A stretch of DNA of 64,000 nucleotides from Cyanobacteria bacterium FACHB-502 (GCA_014695325.1 JACJNZ010000029.1:248001-312000); one strand, 5' to 3'. Positions 52,114 through 61,908 are shown, numbered from the stretch's first letter. A program made the numbers and translations. The notes: generated by a model not told the origin, from the sequence alone.

Positions 52114-53331
52114 CTATGCACTCCGCAGTGCCACGATCGGATCGAGTTTTGCTGCCTGACGCGCCGGAAACACGCCGAAGAATAAGCCAATGCCGCCCGA
52201 CACACCCACTGCCAGCACGATCGCGATCGGCGAAACACCTGCCTTTAAGGGAGTCACGGCTGAGATGAGCGTCACACCCCCCACTCCGATCGCCGTTCCA
52301 ACCACACCCCCGATCGCTGCCAAAATAATTGCCTCGATCATAAACTGGGTCAGAATATCCTGCTGCGATGCCCCGATCGCCTTTCGCAGACCAATTTCCT
52401 GGGTGCGCTCCCGCACGGAAACCAGCATGATATTCATAATGCCAATGCCGCCGACAAACAGTGAAATTCCGGCAATGGCAGCCAGCATCAGGGTGAGTGC
52501 GCCCGTCACATTGCCGACAATCTCCAGCGCGTCCTTCTGGTTGCGAATCGTGAAATCGTCTTCGGTAGTGACTTTGTGCCGGAGCCGCAACAGGTTCGCG
52601 ATCTGAAACTGTGCCGCATTAATCGTCTTTTCGTCCTTTGCGCCGACCGAGATAAAGGTGACTTCTGTGCCGTAGGGCGATCGAGCACCCGTAATCCGGC
52701 TCGACATGGTGGTGAGGGGAATAAACACTGTATCGTCCTGGTTATTGCCCAGAAACGCCCCTTTTGCCTCCATCACGCCGATCACTTCAAAGCTAATGTT
52801 TTTGACGCGAATCTGCTGCCCCACCGGATTGGTATTACCAAACAGCTTGCGGGCAGTATCCGCTCCCAAGGCTGCCACCCGGTTACTGCGCTCTACGTCC
52901 TGCTCGGTGAAAAAGCGTCCGCGATCGACTTCATAATCTCGCACTTCTGTGAAAGCAGGCGTCGTTCCCAGAATCAAAATACTGCTGCGCTTGCTTCCGG
53001 CGGTCACAGGCTGCTGGCTCTGAAGCTGCGGCGCAACAGAAGTCACAGTCGGAACCTGCGTTGCGATCGCTTCTGCGTCTTCCAGGGTGAGCGTTCGGGG
53101 AACATCGATCGTGCTACGGTTTGCTTCTTCGCTGCCCGGAATAATAAAGAGCACGTTTGGACCCAGCGACTCAAACTGTCCTGCCGCATATCGCTGCGCC
53201 CCCTGACCCACGCCGACCATCGTGATCACCGACGCATTGCCGATAATAATGCCCAGCATCGTGAGCGTACTGCGGAGTTTGTTGGCAGTTAGCGTCTTCA
53301 CTGCCATATTGACGCTTTCTAGAATATCCAT
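52114..53331 (-). CDS. ABC transporter permease, MacB type
   Basis: A 405-residue permease with one N-terminal membrane segment (about 17-40, TANKLRSTLTMLGIIIGNAS). A large periplasmic MacB domain follows (about 45-270, including TVTSVAPQL and FEVIGVMEAKGAF). Three C-terminal segments begin near 280, with the FtsX-type block GGIGIMNIMLVSVRERTQEIGLRKAIGA. Together with the separate ATPase and the HlyD-type adaptor it forms a MacAB-like pump for peptides, lipids or drugs. The outer membrane channel (TolC) is not encoded here. Confidence 0.94.
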   Translation of the reverse strand: MDILESVNMAVKTLTANKLRSTLTMLGIIIGNASVITMVGVGQGAQRYAAGQFESLGPNVLFIIPGSEEANRSTIDVPRTLTLEDAEAIATQVPTVTSVAPQLQSQQPVTAGSKRSSILILGTTPAFTEVRDYEVDRGRFFTEQDVERSNRVAALGADTARKLFGNTNPVGQQIRVKNISFEVIGVMEAKGAFLGNNQDDTVFIPLTTMSSRITGARSPYGTEVTFISVGAKDEKTINAAQFQIANLLRLRHKVTTEDDFTIRNQKDALEIVGNVTGALTLMLAAIAGISLFVGGIGIMNIMLVSVRERTQEIGLRKAIGASQQDILTQFMIEAIILAAIGGVVGTAIGVGGVTLISAVTPLKAGVSPIAIVLAVGVSGGIGLFFGVFPARQAAKLDPIVALRSA

Positions 53332-53411
53332 CTCAAAGGATTGATGAAGGTAAGTTAGTCGGAAGGGTCAGGGGTCAAGGTCAGGAGCCAAGGTCAGCAG
53401 CACGACTGACG

Positions 53412-54749
53412 CTATTGACGTTTCGGCTTATTCCACTCAGAGTCCGGCGGAATGTCGGTAAACACCCGCTCTCCAGGCTGAACGCCTTCTAAGATCTGCG
53501 TCTGGTCGCCCACTGTGGTTCCCAGCACGACTGGGCGGAACTGGGGCTGTTCCCGATCGTTCGGAACCAGAACTCCCGATTCGCCGTTGTTTGTCACGAT
53601 CGCCACCGTGGGAACCACGACCGCATTCTTCACCGAATCGCCCAAGAAAGTAGTGTCTACGTTCATGCCCGATCGCAGTTTGTCTAAACCGTTGGTCAGC
53701 TCGATCCGCACCTGGAAAGAAGTTACATTTTGCCGTACCACTGCTTCTGGCGCAATCAGGCGCACCCGTCCCTGAAACACCTGATCCGGGTAAGCATCTG
53801 CCTGGATCTCGACTGCCTGACCGATGCGCAACTGCCGCACATCCACTTCGGGCACTTCTGCCAGCACTTCCAAGCCTTCTGCCAAAGCGACGATCGCCGT
53901 TGAAGTAGCTGAGGTTGCTTCGGAAGCGGACGTGGTGGGGGTGACAAATGCCCCTTCAGTCGCAAACTTCTGGGTAATAATGCCGCTAAACGGAGCGCGA
54001 ATCAGCGTATCCTGATACTGCACTTCGACGCCTTCCAGGTTGCCCCGTGCTTCCTGGAGTTCTGCCTGGGCTGCAGCAATGTCTTCGCTGCGGTTGCCGC
54101 TTTGCACCAGATCTAAACTGCGGCGGGCTTCCTGCACACTCGCCTGGTTTTGCTCCAGGGTTGCCTGAATATTAGCGGCATTGCTGATCACTTCATCCAG
54201 CGCATCCTGGGAAATTGCACCTTCGTCTGCCAACTGCTGGTTGCGAACTACCCGGTCTTGCGCCAGTTGCAGCCGTGCCTGAGTTGCATTCACCACCGCT
54301 TCTGCCTGCCGGACTCTTGCCTCTGCCTGAGCAATTTCCTGCGGACGGTTGCCTGCTCGCTGGCCTGCCAGCCGCGCTTCTGCCTGAGCCACTCTTGCCT
54401 GCGCCTGAGTGAGCTGCGCCTGAATGGTGCGAGACTCCATCCGCGCCACCACCTGACCCTGCTGCACACGCTCGCCCTGTTCCACCAGCAGTTCTGCTAA
54501 AACGCCAGAAGTCTTCGGACTCAGATTCACCGTCTGGATGGGCTGTACTGTGCCGCTTGCCGTAATTCGCACCCGCAAAGATTGAGACTCGACCGGAACC
54601 GTCATGGTCGCAACGTCAGGCGTTCCTGTATTGCGCTGCATGACTGCATAGGTAATTCCGCCTGTACCGAGCAATCCGGCGGCAAGTAACCCGATCGCCC
54701 AGGGAGCAGGTTGACGGACTTTACCAATCAAAGGAAGTTGCATAGTCAT
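53412..54749 (-). CDS. HlyD/MacA-family periplasmic adaptor protein
   Basis: A 445-residue membrane fusion protein. An N-terminal membrane anchor lies at about 17-37. The lipoyl/barrel-sandwich half-motif (TVNLSPKTSGVLAELLVEQGERVQQGQVVARM) is followed by a long coiled-coil hairpin (about 110-235, Gln/Ala-rich heptads such as LTQAQARVAQAEARLAGQRA). The second half-motif is LIRAPFSGIITQKFATEGAFV, followed by beta-barrel and MP domains. Partner of the MacB-type genes downstream (80-bp gap). The insertion TPTTSASEATSATSTAIVAL near 275 is a small low-complexity loop. Confidence 0.93.
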   Translation of the reverse strand: MTMQLPLIGKVRQPAPWAIGLLAAGLLGTGGITYAVMQRNTGTPDVATMTVPVESQSLRVRITASGTVQPIQTVNLSPKTSGVLAELLVEQGERVQQGQVVARMESRTIQAQLTQAQARVAQAEARLAGQRAGNRPQEIAQAEARVRQAEAVVNATQARLQLAQDRVVRNQQLADEGAISQDALDEVISNAANIQATLEQNQASVQEARRSLDLVQSGNRSEDIAAAQAELQEARGNLEGVEVQYQDTLIRAPFSGIITQKFATEGAFVTPTTSASEATSATSTAIVALAEGLEVLAEVPEVDVRQLRIGQAVEIQADAYPDQVFQGRVRLIAPEAVVRQNVTSFQVRIELTNGLDKLRSGMNVDTTFLGDSVKNAVVVPTVAIVTNNGESGVLVPNDREQPQFRPVVLGTTVGDQTQILEGVQPGERVFTDIPPDSEWNKPKRQ

Positions 54750-54937
54750 GGTAGGCGGATTGTATTTTGAGCAGAAACAATACAGATACAGGACAGAAAT
54801 ACAGAAATAAAGACGAAAAAGGTGAAGTCAAAAAGCCAGGGCAGATAAAGCTGCTCTAGCTAGAAAGATTCAGCACAGACTTGCCCTACAAGGTAGCGAT
54901 ACAAGAACCTGAAAGGAATCATCCAAATGACCGGAAA

Positions 54938-55468
54938 CTAATCATCCGATTGATTGGAATGCTGCTCTTTATCCCACCGTTGGTCGAGCAAAGGCAGTTC
55001 TCGTTCCCAGAAAGCGTGAATGTCACGCATTTCTTTAAGACGCTCTTTCAGCGGAGAAGGAGCATTGCCCATCAGATCCATTCCGCGCTGAGCCAATTCC
55101 TTAAAAGCAGTAATTTGAACAATTCGCTGCTTAGTGAGCTGCGTCCACGCATGGGGCTTGATCTGAAAATAATCGCGTCGATCGCCCGGCAGACTAATTC
55201 GTTCAATAAAACCAATCTGGATCAGCAGCCGCGTCATCGTACTGATCGAGCCTTTACTCGCTTTGAGGACATCAGCCAGCTCACTATGAGACTGCTGGGG
55301 CGGCTCACAGATCAATAGCCAGCCAAAGATGCGCCCTGCCATGCGAGGAAAGCCAACCAGCTCGAACATCAAGCCAACTTCTTCAATAAAACGAATTTTT
55401 TCAAACGGCGGGTCGCTGCTCAAGGGTTCAGAGAGATCATTAACGTTACTTAATTCTAAGGATACCAT
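54938..55468 (-). CDS. GbsR/MarR-family transcriptional regulator
   Basis: About 176 residues from ATG 55468; a TTG at 55486 would add six. A winged helix-turn-helix of the GbsR type: FIEEVGLMFELVGFPRMAGRIFGWLLICEP, SHSELADVLKASKGSISTMTRLLIQIGFIERISLPGDRRDYFQI, then a helical dimerisation part. These proteins usually repress adjacent transport genes and sense a small ligand. It is the first gene on the strand leading into the MacA-MacB-ATPase operon (188-bp gap), so it probably controls that exporter. Confidence 0.9.
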   Translation of the reverse strand: MVSLELSNVNDLSEPLSSDPPFEKIRFIEEVGLMFELVGFPRMAGRIFGWLLICEPPQQSHSELADVLKASKGSISTMTRLLIQIGFIERISLPGDRRDYFQIKPHAWTQLTKQRIVQITAFKELAQRGMDLMGNAPSPLKERLKEMRDIHAFWERELPLLDQRWDKEQHSNQSDD

Positions 55469-55486
55469 CTTTAATCCGTTCAGCAA

Positions 55487-55870
55487 AAACTGAACTTATT
55501 GAACGTCGAAGGCTTAAAAAAGCTCCCCACTTCCACTGAACTATAATCTAGCTCAGTCCTCTGCTGTCTCACCTCGCTCTAACGGGCTAGTTATTGTAGG
55601 TGAACTTGCTTTAGGCAGCAAGGAAACGTTTGAGAAGTGTTAACAGAGGAACCCGAACCGCCCCCCTAGCCCCCCAATTCTGGGGGAAACCTGGCTCGCT
55701 TTAAGGAATTCAAAGTTCCTCAAAGTTGAGAGATTTAGGGGGCAATGTAGGACACTGGATACTTTTCAACCATCCTTATTAGGCTAAGCAGAACTACACA
55801 CCTACCTGTTTAGTGCCCTGTTTAGTACCCTGCTGGGTGCAAGTTACTGTTTGGTATCAAGTTATTCAGC
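55487..55870. repeat. Spacer with a head-to-head pair of dispersed repeats
   Basis: This 384-bp spacer lies between the topoisomerase stop and the regulator's start, both on the minus strand. Its middle (55661-55751) is an inverted pair of the dispersed repeat; the rest shows no gene. Confidence 0.7.
55661..55751. repeat. Dispersed CTCAAAGT-type repeat, copies 3a (minus) and 3b (plus)
   Basis: Copy 3a (55661-55688) reads CCCCCCTAGCCCCCCAATTC then TGGGGGAA, the reverse complement of the repeat. Copy 3b (55710-55751) reads TCAAAGTTCCTCAAAGTTGA then GAGATTTAGGGGGCAATGTAGG. Their spacing (21 bp) is similar to the 18 bp between the two copies inside mutS2, although orientation differs. Confidence 0.85.
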
Positions 55871-58414
55871 TCAGGCGGATTTCCCAGCCGCGTCTTCCTC
55901 CGGCTCGATCGCCTCATTCTCAAACAGGCGCACCACTTTTTCAGACTTACTGAGTTTCAGCACTGGATCACCTGCATCGCTGCGTTTCAAGAGGGGCACT
56001 TTGTCGATCGGCAGTTTCGCAAGGCGATCGTCACTGGTCAGCACTGTGACTTCTCCATTCGGCAACGCTAGCCCAACGGCAGCCAAAGTGTCAGATCGCG
56101 ATGAGAACTGGATTGCCTGAACGCCCAACCCACCGCGAGACATGAGCTTGAGCGTGGAAACCGGGATACGCTTTGCATCGCCCTGTGCAGTCATTAGCAG
56201 CAGATCATCTTCCTGCAGGGCAGTGATGCAGTCTACGAGCTGCTCGTTTTTGTGGAGGCGCATGGCTTGCTGTCCCTGAGCCGATCGCCCCATCAGAGGA
56301 ATTTGCTCGTCGTTGACTTCGAGCCGCAGCAGTCGTCCGGTTGAAGTTGCCAGAATGAGCTGCTCTCCGGCTTGCGTCAGGCGAACAAAGCGCAGTTCGT
56401 CATTTTCCTTGAGCTTGAGGGCAGTAATGCCGCGTGCGGTGAGGTTGGTGAACTCTGACAGAGGCATGCGCTTGATGCGTCCCTCGCAGGTCAGCAGCAC
56501 CAGATCCAGCCCTTCCAAATCTTCGGGCGCTGAAGGCAGGATGAGCTGAGAGACGATCGCCTCTGGATCGGTTTGCGCCGTCGCAGGCAGCAGCGTCACT
56601 AAAGGCGTTCCCTTTGACTGGCGGGCGGTTGCTTGAATCGCGGCAATACTGGCACTGTATGCCTTACCGTCTTTGGTCAGCATCAGCAGCGAGTGTCCGG
56701 TATTGGCGGTTTCCGTTTGCACCGGGAAGTCTTCGAGTTCGGTCAGGGTTTGGGTCACGGGAGTTTCCTGCTTTTCCTGCCGTTTCTGGTATGCCTTGGG
56801 CGTGAATCGCCGCACATAGCCTTTCTGGGTAAATTCCAGTACGACTTCCTGTTCGGCTGCCTCTTCGTCGCCGCCAAACTGCGCCAGTTCTGCCTGTGCC
56901 GATGCTTGCTCGGCTGCAGAGACTAAGCGAGTGCGGCGATCGTCCGCAAACTTACGCTTCAGGGTTCGCAGGTCTTTTTTGAGGGATTTCAATAACTCCT
57001 TGCGGTTATTCAGCAGGCGATCAAGTTCTTCCATTCGATTGTTGAGCTGCTGATATTCGTCTTGGATCTTTTGCCGCTCCATGCCAGTCAATCGACTGAG
57101 GGGCATTGCGAGAATTGCGCTCGCCTGTCGATCGCTAAAGCCAAACCGTTCCTGCATTTGCAGCTTTGCCGTGGAACCATCAGGCGATCGGCGCAGGATT
57201 TCGATCACGCCATCCATATTTTCAAGCGCACTCAGCATTCCTTCCAGCAAATGGGCGCGGGCTTCGGCTTTTTCCAGTTCGTAGCGATACTGGCGGGTGA
57301 GCGTTTCTTCCCGGAAGCTGAGGAACTGCTGAAGCAATTCGCGCAGGGACATTTGACGCGGCTGACCGTCGGCGATCGCCAGCATAATCACGCCAAAGTT
57401 CATTTGCAGAGGCGTGAGCCGATACAGTTTTTCGAGGATCTGGGCAGGTTGCGCTTCCCGCCGCATTTCGATCACCACGCGCATTCCTTCTCGGTCGCTT
57501 TCGTCGCGAAGATCGGCAATGCCGTCGATCTTGCCCTGGTTTACCAGTTCTGCAACTTTCTCGATCCAGCCTGCTTTGTTGACCTGAAAGGGCAGTTCAG
57601 TGACGATAATCGCCAAACGCCGATGTCTACCGCGTCCCAGGTTGATTTCTTCCAGCTTAGCCACACCACGAATCGGAATGCTGCCGCGTCCGGTGCGGTA
57701 CGCCTCAAAAATGCCGGACGTATCGAGAATCTCGCCGCCTGTGGGAAAGTCGGGTGCAGGAATCAGCCGGAATAGCTCGTTGTCGGGCAGTTCGGGGCGA
57801 TCGATCAGGGCAATCAGTCCATCGACCAGTTCCCCCAGGTTGTGGGGCGGAACATTGGTTGCCATGCCCACCGCAATGCCGGAGCAGCCGTTGAGCAGCA
57901 GGAAAGGAAGCTGGGCGGGGAGGACGATCGGCTCTTGCTGCGAGTTGTCGAAGTTGCCGATAAAGTCTACGGTTGCTTCGCCGATTTCCGAGAGTAAGCC
58001 TTCGTTGCCCACAGCGGCCAGACGGGTTTCGGTGTAGCGCATTGCCGCAGGCGGGTCGTCGTCTACCGAGCCAAAGTTGCCGTGTCCTTCCAACAGCGGA
58101 TAGCGGCTCGAAAAGGTCTGCACCATTCGCACCAGGGCATCGTAAACCGCCTGATCACCGTGGGGGTGATATTTACCCAGCACATCTCCGACCACACGAG
58201 CACATTTGCGGTAAGGGCGATCGGGGGTTAAACCCAGTTCGTGCATGGCGTAGAGAATGCGTCGATGCACAGGTTTTAAGCCGTCTCGCACATCGGGCAA
58301 CGCTCGACCCACGATTACACTCATGGCGTATTCCAGGTACGATCGCTGCACTTCGGTGTGCAAGGCGGTGGCAATCACCTGTCCTGAATTTAAGATGTTG
58401 AGTTGTTCAGCCAT
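55871..58414 (-). CDS. Type IIA DNA topoisomerase subunit A (GyrA/ParC family), no GyrA box
   Basis: 847 residues. The breakage-reunion domain (1-500) carries the catalytic Tyr127 ([10 protein letters not shown]). The quinolone-region helix [17 protein letters not shown] has Gln88 where E. coli GyrA has Ser83, and Asp92 for Asp87. The tower and coiled-coil gate follow. The C-terminal beta-pinwheel (about 540-835) has six blades, seen as GYVRRF, GKAYSA, GRIKRMP, GRLLRLE, GDAKRIP and DRLAKLP. Blade 1 reads [14 protein letters not shown], without the QRRGGKG-type GyrA box needed for supercoiling. It therefore looks like the second, ParC-like A subunit seen in cyanobacteria. The partner B subunit is not in the window. 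Confidence 0.93.
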   Translation of the reverse strand: MAEQLNILNSGQVIATALHTEVQRSYLEYAMSVIVGRALPDVRDGLKPVHRRILYAMHELGLTPDRPYRKCARVVGDVLGKYHPHGDQAVYDALVRMVQTFSSRYPLLEGHGNFGSVDDDPPAAMRYTETRLAAVGNEGLLSEIGEATVDFIGNFDNSQQEPIVLPAQLPFLLLNGCSGIAVGMATNVPPHNLGELVDGLIALIDRPELPDNELFRLIPAPDFPTGGEILDTSGIFEAYRTGRGSIPIRGVAKLEEINLGRGRHRRLAIIVTELPFQVNKAGWIEKVAELVNQGKIDGIADLRDESDREGMRVVIEMRREAQPAQILEKLYRLTPLQMNFGVIMLAIADGQPRQMSLRELLQQFLSFREETLTRQYRYELEKAEARAHLLEGMLSALENMDGVIEILRRSPDGSTAKLQMQERFGFSDRQASAILAMPLSRLTGMERQKIQDEYQQLNNRMEELDRLLNNRKELLKSLKKDLRTLKRKFADDRRTRLVSAAEQASAQAELAQFGGDEEAAEQEVVLEFTQKGYVRRFTPKAYQKRQEKQETPVTQTLTELEDFPVQTETANTGHSLLMLTKDGKAYSASIAAIQATARQSKGTPLVTLLPATAQTDPEAIVSQLILPSAPEDLEGLDLVLLTCEGRIKRMPLSEFTNLTARGITALKLKENDELRFVRLTQAGEQLILATSTGRLLRLEVNDEQIPLMGRSAQGQQAMRLHKNEQLVDCITALQEDDLLLMTAQGDAKRIPVSTLKLMSRGGLGVQAIQFSSRSDTLAAVGLALPNGEVTVLTSDDRLAKLPIDKVPLLKRSDAGDPVLKLSKSEKVVRLFENEAIEPEEDAAGKSA

Positions 58415-58662
58415 GAGTCAGATTCCTTTGCAATTCGCGAGTCATAAAATCACGACGGTTGAGGCGTGCATTGCCAATGGTCGTGAGCAAGTTGTAAGCG
58501 TGTTTTGGGGAAGCAGGGGCACTGTCCCCTTCTGAAGCGGGCTTCTCACACCTCTGCTTCATTTAATTATTCATTGAAACGACCAGATGATTCGACGATC
58601 GGACATGACGATCCTCTACGCTTGAACTAAGGTTAGATAAAGAGCTAACAGAGAGAAAAACG

Positions 58663-59061
58663 ATGAAGACCGTTCTAATTGTGGAAGATGATTTGATTAA
58701 TGCGCGAGTATTCTCCAAAATACTGACAAAACGAGGCGGGCTAGAAGTTAAACATACCGAAAATGTGGATGAAGTTATGAAAATTGCCCAGGCACAAGAG
58801 GCAGATATTATCCTAATGGATGTGTCTCTGTCACACAGTATGTATCAGGGCAAGCCCGTAGACGGCATCAAGATCACGCAAATGCTGAAGTCCGATCCTC
58901 AGACGGCTAGTTTACCAATCATTTTGGTCACGGCACACGCGATGGAAGGTGATCGAGAAAATTTCCTTCGGCAAAGCGGCGCAGATGACTACATCTCGAA
59001 GCCGGTGGTGGATCATCAGCAGTTTGTCGATCAGGTCATAGCATTGCTGCCACAAGACTAA
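58663..59061 (+). CDS. Single-domain response regulator
   Basis: A 132-residue CheY-like receiver. Acidic pocket ED at 9-10 (LIVEDDLINARVF), phospho-acceptor Asp in DIILMDVSLS near 52, the switch Thr in ILVTAHAM, and the conserved Lys in YISKPV. There is no output domain, so it acts by protein contact. The extended loop after the Asp (SHSMYQGKPVDG) resembles DivK/CheY-like cyanobacterial regulators. It stands alone; the kinase at 60034 is nearby but on the other strand and lacks a phospho-acceptor His, so pairing is doubtful. ATG at 58663, with AGAGAG a few bases upstream. Confidence 0.93.
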   Translation: MKTVLIVEDDLINARVFSKILTKRGGLEVKHTENVDEVMKIAQAQEADIILMDVSLSHSMYQGKPVDGIKITQMLKSDPQTASLPIILVTAHAMEGDRENFLRQSGADDYISKPVVDHQQFVDQVIALLPQD

Positions 59062-59159
59062 TTCTTCAAACAGACGCGACTGGGTCTACGAATGCTCAAA
59101 CTGAGTATATACGTACTATTCCATTTTGACAAAAGTTTGGCAAAGTGACCGTTCAACCG

Positions 59160-59196
59160 AGGCTTCAACCCAAGCTTCGACCAGAGCTTCGATCGG
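59160..59196. repeat. 12-bp unit in three tandem copies
   Basis: (A)GGCTTCAACCCA, AGCTTCGACCAG and AGCTTCGATCGG follow one another in the spacer between the response regulator and the Nudix gene. Confidence 0.7.
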
Positions 59197-59275
59197 AAAT
59201 TCGTTCAGGTATCTCGTCAAACCATGCTCAAGCGTCTGAAACTTGAGTCGCTCCGTTGCTTCGATCGCAAACAAA

Positions 59276-59755
59276 CTACCTCAGAAACAGTTCGGGCAGA
59301 TCGCGTGGATTGACAAAAATTGAGTAGTTGAGCTTTGGATAGGCGATCGGCGGACGCTGCCAAAAAAAGGTAAAGCACATGCCACGATCTGCCCCTGTAC
59401 CAAATACGGTGTGCTCCCAGTGATCGGGTAGAGTCGATGGAGCTTCCAGCAAGTAATAGTGACGGCGAGTGACTCGTTTCGATTTCAGGTCACAGCGATC
59501 GACCGTTCCCAGCCTGCGAACAATTTGCAGATCGGTTAGACCGCTTTCTTCTGCTACTTCCCGATACAGGGCTGCTTCGATCGACTCTCCGGGATCAACC
59601 CCGCCGCCCGGAATCTGGACGGGAGCCTCCACACAGCGCGGATGGCGAAACAGCAGCAGCTCATACTGGCTACAGGCATTCTGACGCAAAATAAAGGCGC
59701 GAACTCGTTCGGAAATTGAAGCGGAATTAGAAAGATTCATGCCGATCGGATTCAT
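59276..59755 (-). CDS. Nudix hydrolase
   Basis: About 159 residues from ATG 59755; TTG at 59818 is an alternative, and another ATG lies at 59740. The Nudix box GGVDPGESIEAALYREVAEESGL (about 50-72) has all catalytic glutamates (REVAEE). Upstream, LLLFRHPRCVEAPVQIPGG matches the fold. These enzymes hydrolyse nucleoside diphosphates linked to other groups. Sequence around DHWEHTVFGTGADRGMCFTFFW suggests a specialised substrate loop, but no substrate can be named. Monocistronic. Confidence 0.88.
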   Translation of the reverse strand: MNPIGMNLSNSASISERVRAFILRQNACSQYELLLFRHPRCVEAPVQIPGGGVDPGESIEAALYREVAEESGLTDLQIVRRLGTVDRCDLKSKRVTRRHYYLLEAPSTLPDHWEHTVFGTGADRGMCFTFFWQRPPIAYPKLNYSIFVNPRDLPELFLR

Positions 59756-59879
59756 GGAATGTAGGGGAATCGGATTCGCTCTAGTCCATTGTGCTATATC
59801 GCCTCTGCAAATCCTCAAAACGAAGGAAAGGACAAGCCTTCATAAGCCTTAATCGCTCTACCCAGCCCGTTAAGTACTG

Positions 59880-59993
59880 ATGCAAATGATGAAGACCGTA
59901 AAAGCAATCACCAACCGCGCCTACAAACCAGAAGGATTTGGCAACGCGCCAATTGCTAATTCCAAGAAGAGCAAAAAGAAGAAAAAGAAATAG
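59880..59993 (+). CDS. Candidate 37-residue protein with a poly-lysine tail
   Basis: The frame ATG 59880 to TAG 59991-59993 encodes MQMMKTVKAITNRAYKPEGF followed by GNAPIANSKKS and six Lys. In-frame ATGs at 59886 and 59889 give alternative starts. The front half looks like a real folded segment (VKAITNRAYKPEGFGNAPIA) and the tail is strongly basic, suggesting binding to nucleic acid or an acidic partner. No strong ribosome site. It lies between the Nudix and kinase genes, which are on the other strand. Confidence 0.5.
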   Translation: MQMMKTVKAITNRAYKPEGFGNAPIANSKKSKKKKKK

Positions 59994-60033
59994 GCTTGGA
60001 GGAAGTTTGACTCACGATCGTAATTAAACCACT

Positions 60034-61722
60034 TCACAGTTCGCTGCTGCCCCCACCGGGAGAAAAGCCATTTTGCGTCGCATCAACCGTCTTTGCAGAG
60101 CCAGAATAAATGGGCAGAAGCACCGCAAACAGGGTTCCTTCGCCTGGCTTACTCTTGACGCTAATCGACCCGCCACAGCGCGTTACAAGCTGCTGCACGA
60201 TCGTTAGCCCCAGTCCCACACCGCTATCTTCTCCGGATTGGCGACCCCGATAGAAGCGATCGAAGATTTTTGGCAGTTCACTGGTGGCAATGCCGACTCC
60301 GGTATCGCGAAACTCGATCAAAAGGCGATCGTCTTGCTGTCTGACTCTGACCCAGACCTGACCCCCACCGGGCGTAAATTTGATGCTGTTGTGCAGCAGA
60401 TTAATCACAATTTGCCGTAGCCAGTGGAGTGAGCAGGCAACCGGAGGAAGTTCTTCTGGCACGGTATAAGCCAACCGCACGCCCTTTTCCTCAGCAAGCG
60501 GCTGATAGGTGCTGACCACACCCGGCACGACTTCGCTCAACCGCAGCGGTTCCTGCGCGACTTCGGCAGTATTTTCAATTTGCAGCAGCGACAAACCACT
60601 GGAGATCAGGGAGTTTTGTCGATCGCACTCGCGACTGAGCATTTCCATGTATTTTTGACGCTGAGGCGGTTTAAGGCTGGGCGAGTTGAGCAGCGACAGA
60701 GCAGTTTTCATGGTGGCAAGCGGCGTACGGAGTTCCTGCCCCAGGTTTTGGACAAAATCATTTTTCTGCTGAAGGAGAGCAAGTAACTGCTGGTTTTCCT
60801 GCTGAAGTTCTGCTGCCTGCTTTGCCCGCTGTCGATCGATCGCCCCACTGCGCCACAAGTCTTCCTGTCGCTGCACCTGTTTGGTCAGGAGTTGGGCAAG
60901 CAGCAAGGGATCAAGACTCTGAGCCATGCCCTGTGCCTGAAGCTGCTCCCAGGTCAGCGGCATCACTTCCGGCGATCGAGCGGTTTCTTCGCAAATCACC
61001 GCCTGATTCACCCCTTGAAGCACGGACTTCAGCAGCGCAGCATCAAACGAATACAGCGTCAGGAGCGGATGCTTGCGTTCCAGCCCTTCGTCATCCTGAA
61101 TCCCGGCTGGTCTTCCTGCCAGTCGATCCGGCTCACTCCATGCCAGCCTATCCATGCTGCTGTTGCGGTTCAATCGAGGGCGATGCGCCAGAATCAGCCC
61201 ATAAAAATGAGCCGTCGCTGCCAGCACAAAGTACTCTCGTTTAAGCTGGGCCTCGGCGGCAAGCGTGAGGGAATAAATCTTGACATTGCTGCTGCCCGCT
61301 GGCTCAGGGTCGGCTTTGGAAACAGGCGCGCCAATGACGGTTATGTCCATCATGTCGTCTGTCCAGTCGGTTATCTGTTGAGCAGGAGGCTGCGGAGCCG
61401 ATGCCAATCGCTTTGCATGAACTGATCTGTCTTTTCTGGCTTGGGCGGCTTCCTGCACCATTTCAGCCTGGGTTTGCAGCAGGTAGATCTGATGCGGCAA
61501 TTGAGCGGTCTGGCAAAAACGATTGAGTTCTGCCTGCCAGGCTGTTCCTCTTGGCAGTTTGACCCAGACCGCCGCAGGGGATGGCTGTTCCAGCAAAAAA
61601 TCAAACATCAGCCCTACCATCGATTTAAATGTCGTGGGACTGAGTTGCAGCGGCGAGGAAGCAGAGGCAGCCTGACTTGCTAACTCATAAAGCGATCGGT
61701 TAACGGGGGGCAAAGCTGTCAT
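60034..61722 (-). CDS. DICT-domain histidine-kinase-like protein lacking the phospho-acceptor His
   Basis: 562 residues. The N-terminal DICT sensory domain (about 1-250) has LYELASQA, FKSMVGLMFDFLLEQPSPAAVWVKLP and HFYGLILAHRP. A coiled coil (about 285-325) leads to the dimerisation helix, whose H-box reads FVQNLGQELRTPLATMKTAL. Gln329, codon CAG, stands where kinases have the autophosphorylated His of HELRTP. The ATPase half is intact: N-box LLHNSIKFTP, G1 FRDTGVGI, F-box FDRFYRG, G2 GVGLGLTIV. It should bind ATP but cannot autophosphorylate at the normal site. It may act as a scaffold, phosphatase or regulator of another kinase. ATG at 61722. Confidence 0.9.
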   Translation of the reverse strand: MTALPPVNRSLYELASQAASASSPLQLSPTTFKSMVGLMFDFLLEQPSPAAVWVKLPRGTAWQAELNRFCQTAQLPHQIYLLQTQAEMVQEAAQARKDRSVHAKRLASAPQPPAQQITDWTDDMMDITVIGAPVSKADPEPAGSSNVKIYSLTLAAEAQLKREYFVLAATAHFYGLILAHRPRLNRNSSMDRLAWSEPDRLAGRPAGIQDDEGLERKHPLLTLYSFDAALLKSVLQGVNQAVICEETARSPEVMPLTWEQLQAQGMAQSLDPLLLAQLLTKQVQRQEDLWRSGAIDRQRAKQAAELQQENQQLLALLQQKNDFVQNLGQELRTPLATMKTALSLLNSPSLKPPQRQKYMEMLSRECDRQNSLISSGLSLLQIENTAEVAQEPLRLSEVVPGVVSTYQPLAEEKGVRLAYTVPEELPPVACSLHWLRQIVINLLHNSIKFTPGGGQVWVRVRQQDDRLLIEFRDTGVGIATSELPKIFDRFYRGRQSGEDSGVGLGLTIVQQLVTRCGGSISVKSKPGEGTLFAVLLPIYSGSAKTVDATQNGFSPGGGSSEL

Positions 61723-61866
61723 GATTATGAGGATAGAAAAAGGAAAGAGATCAAGGGTGGGGCTACCTATACCGATTGTGCAGCCCTCTGGACAAATTCG
61801 TACTTTTTCTGTTAACTTTCTCCATCCTTCCCCCTGATCAGCGTTAATGCTGCAAATCTAGTTTTC

Positions 61867-61908
61867 TTTGCCTCATTAATTTTGCCTTACTGATTTTGCC
61901 TCATTGAT
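61867..61908. repeat. About 14-bp unit in three tandem copies across the murE stop
   Basis: TTTGCCTCATTAATT, TTTGCCTTACTGAT and TTTGCCTCATTGAT follow one another. The murE stop codon (minus strand, 61887-61889) lies in the middle unit, so the last codons of murE are part of the repeat. Confidence 0.75.
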
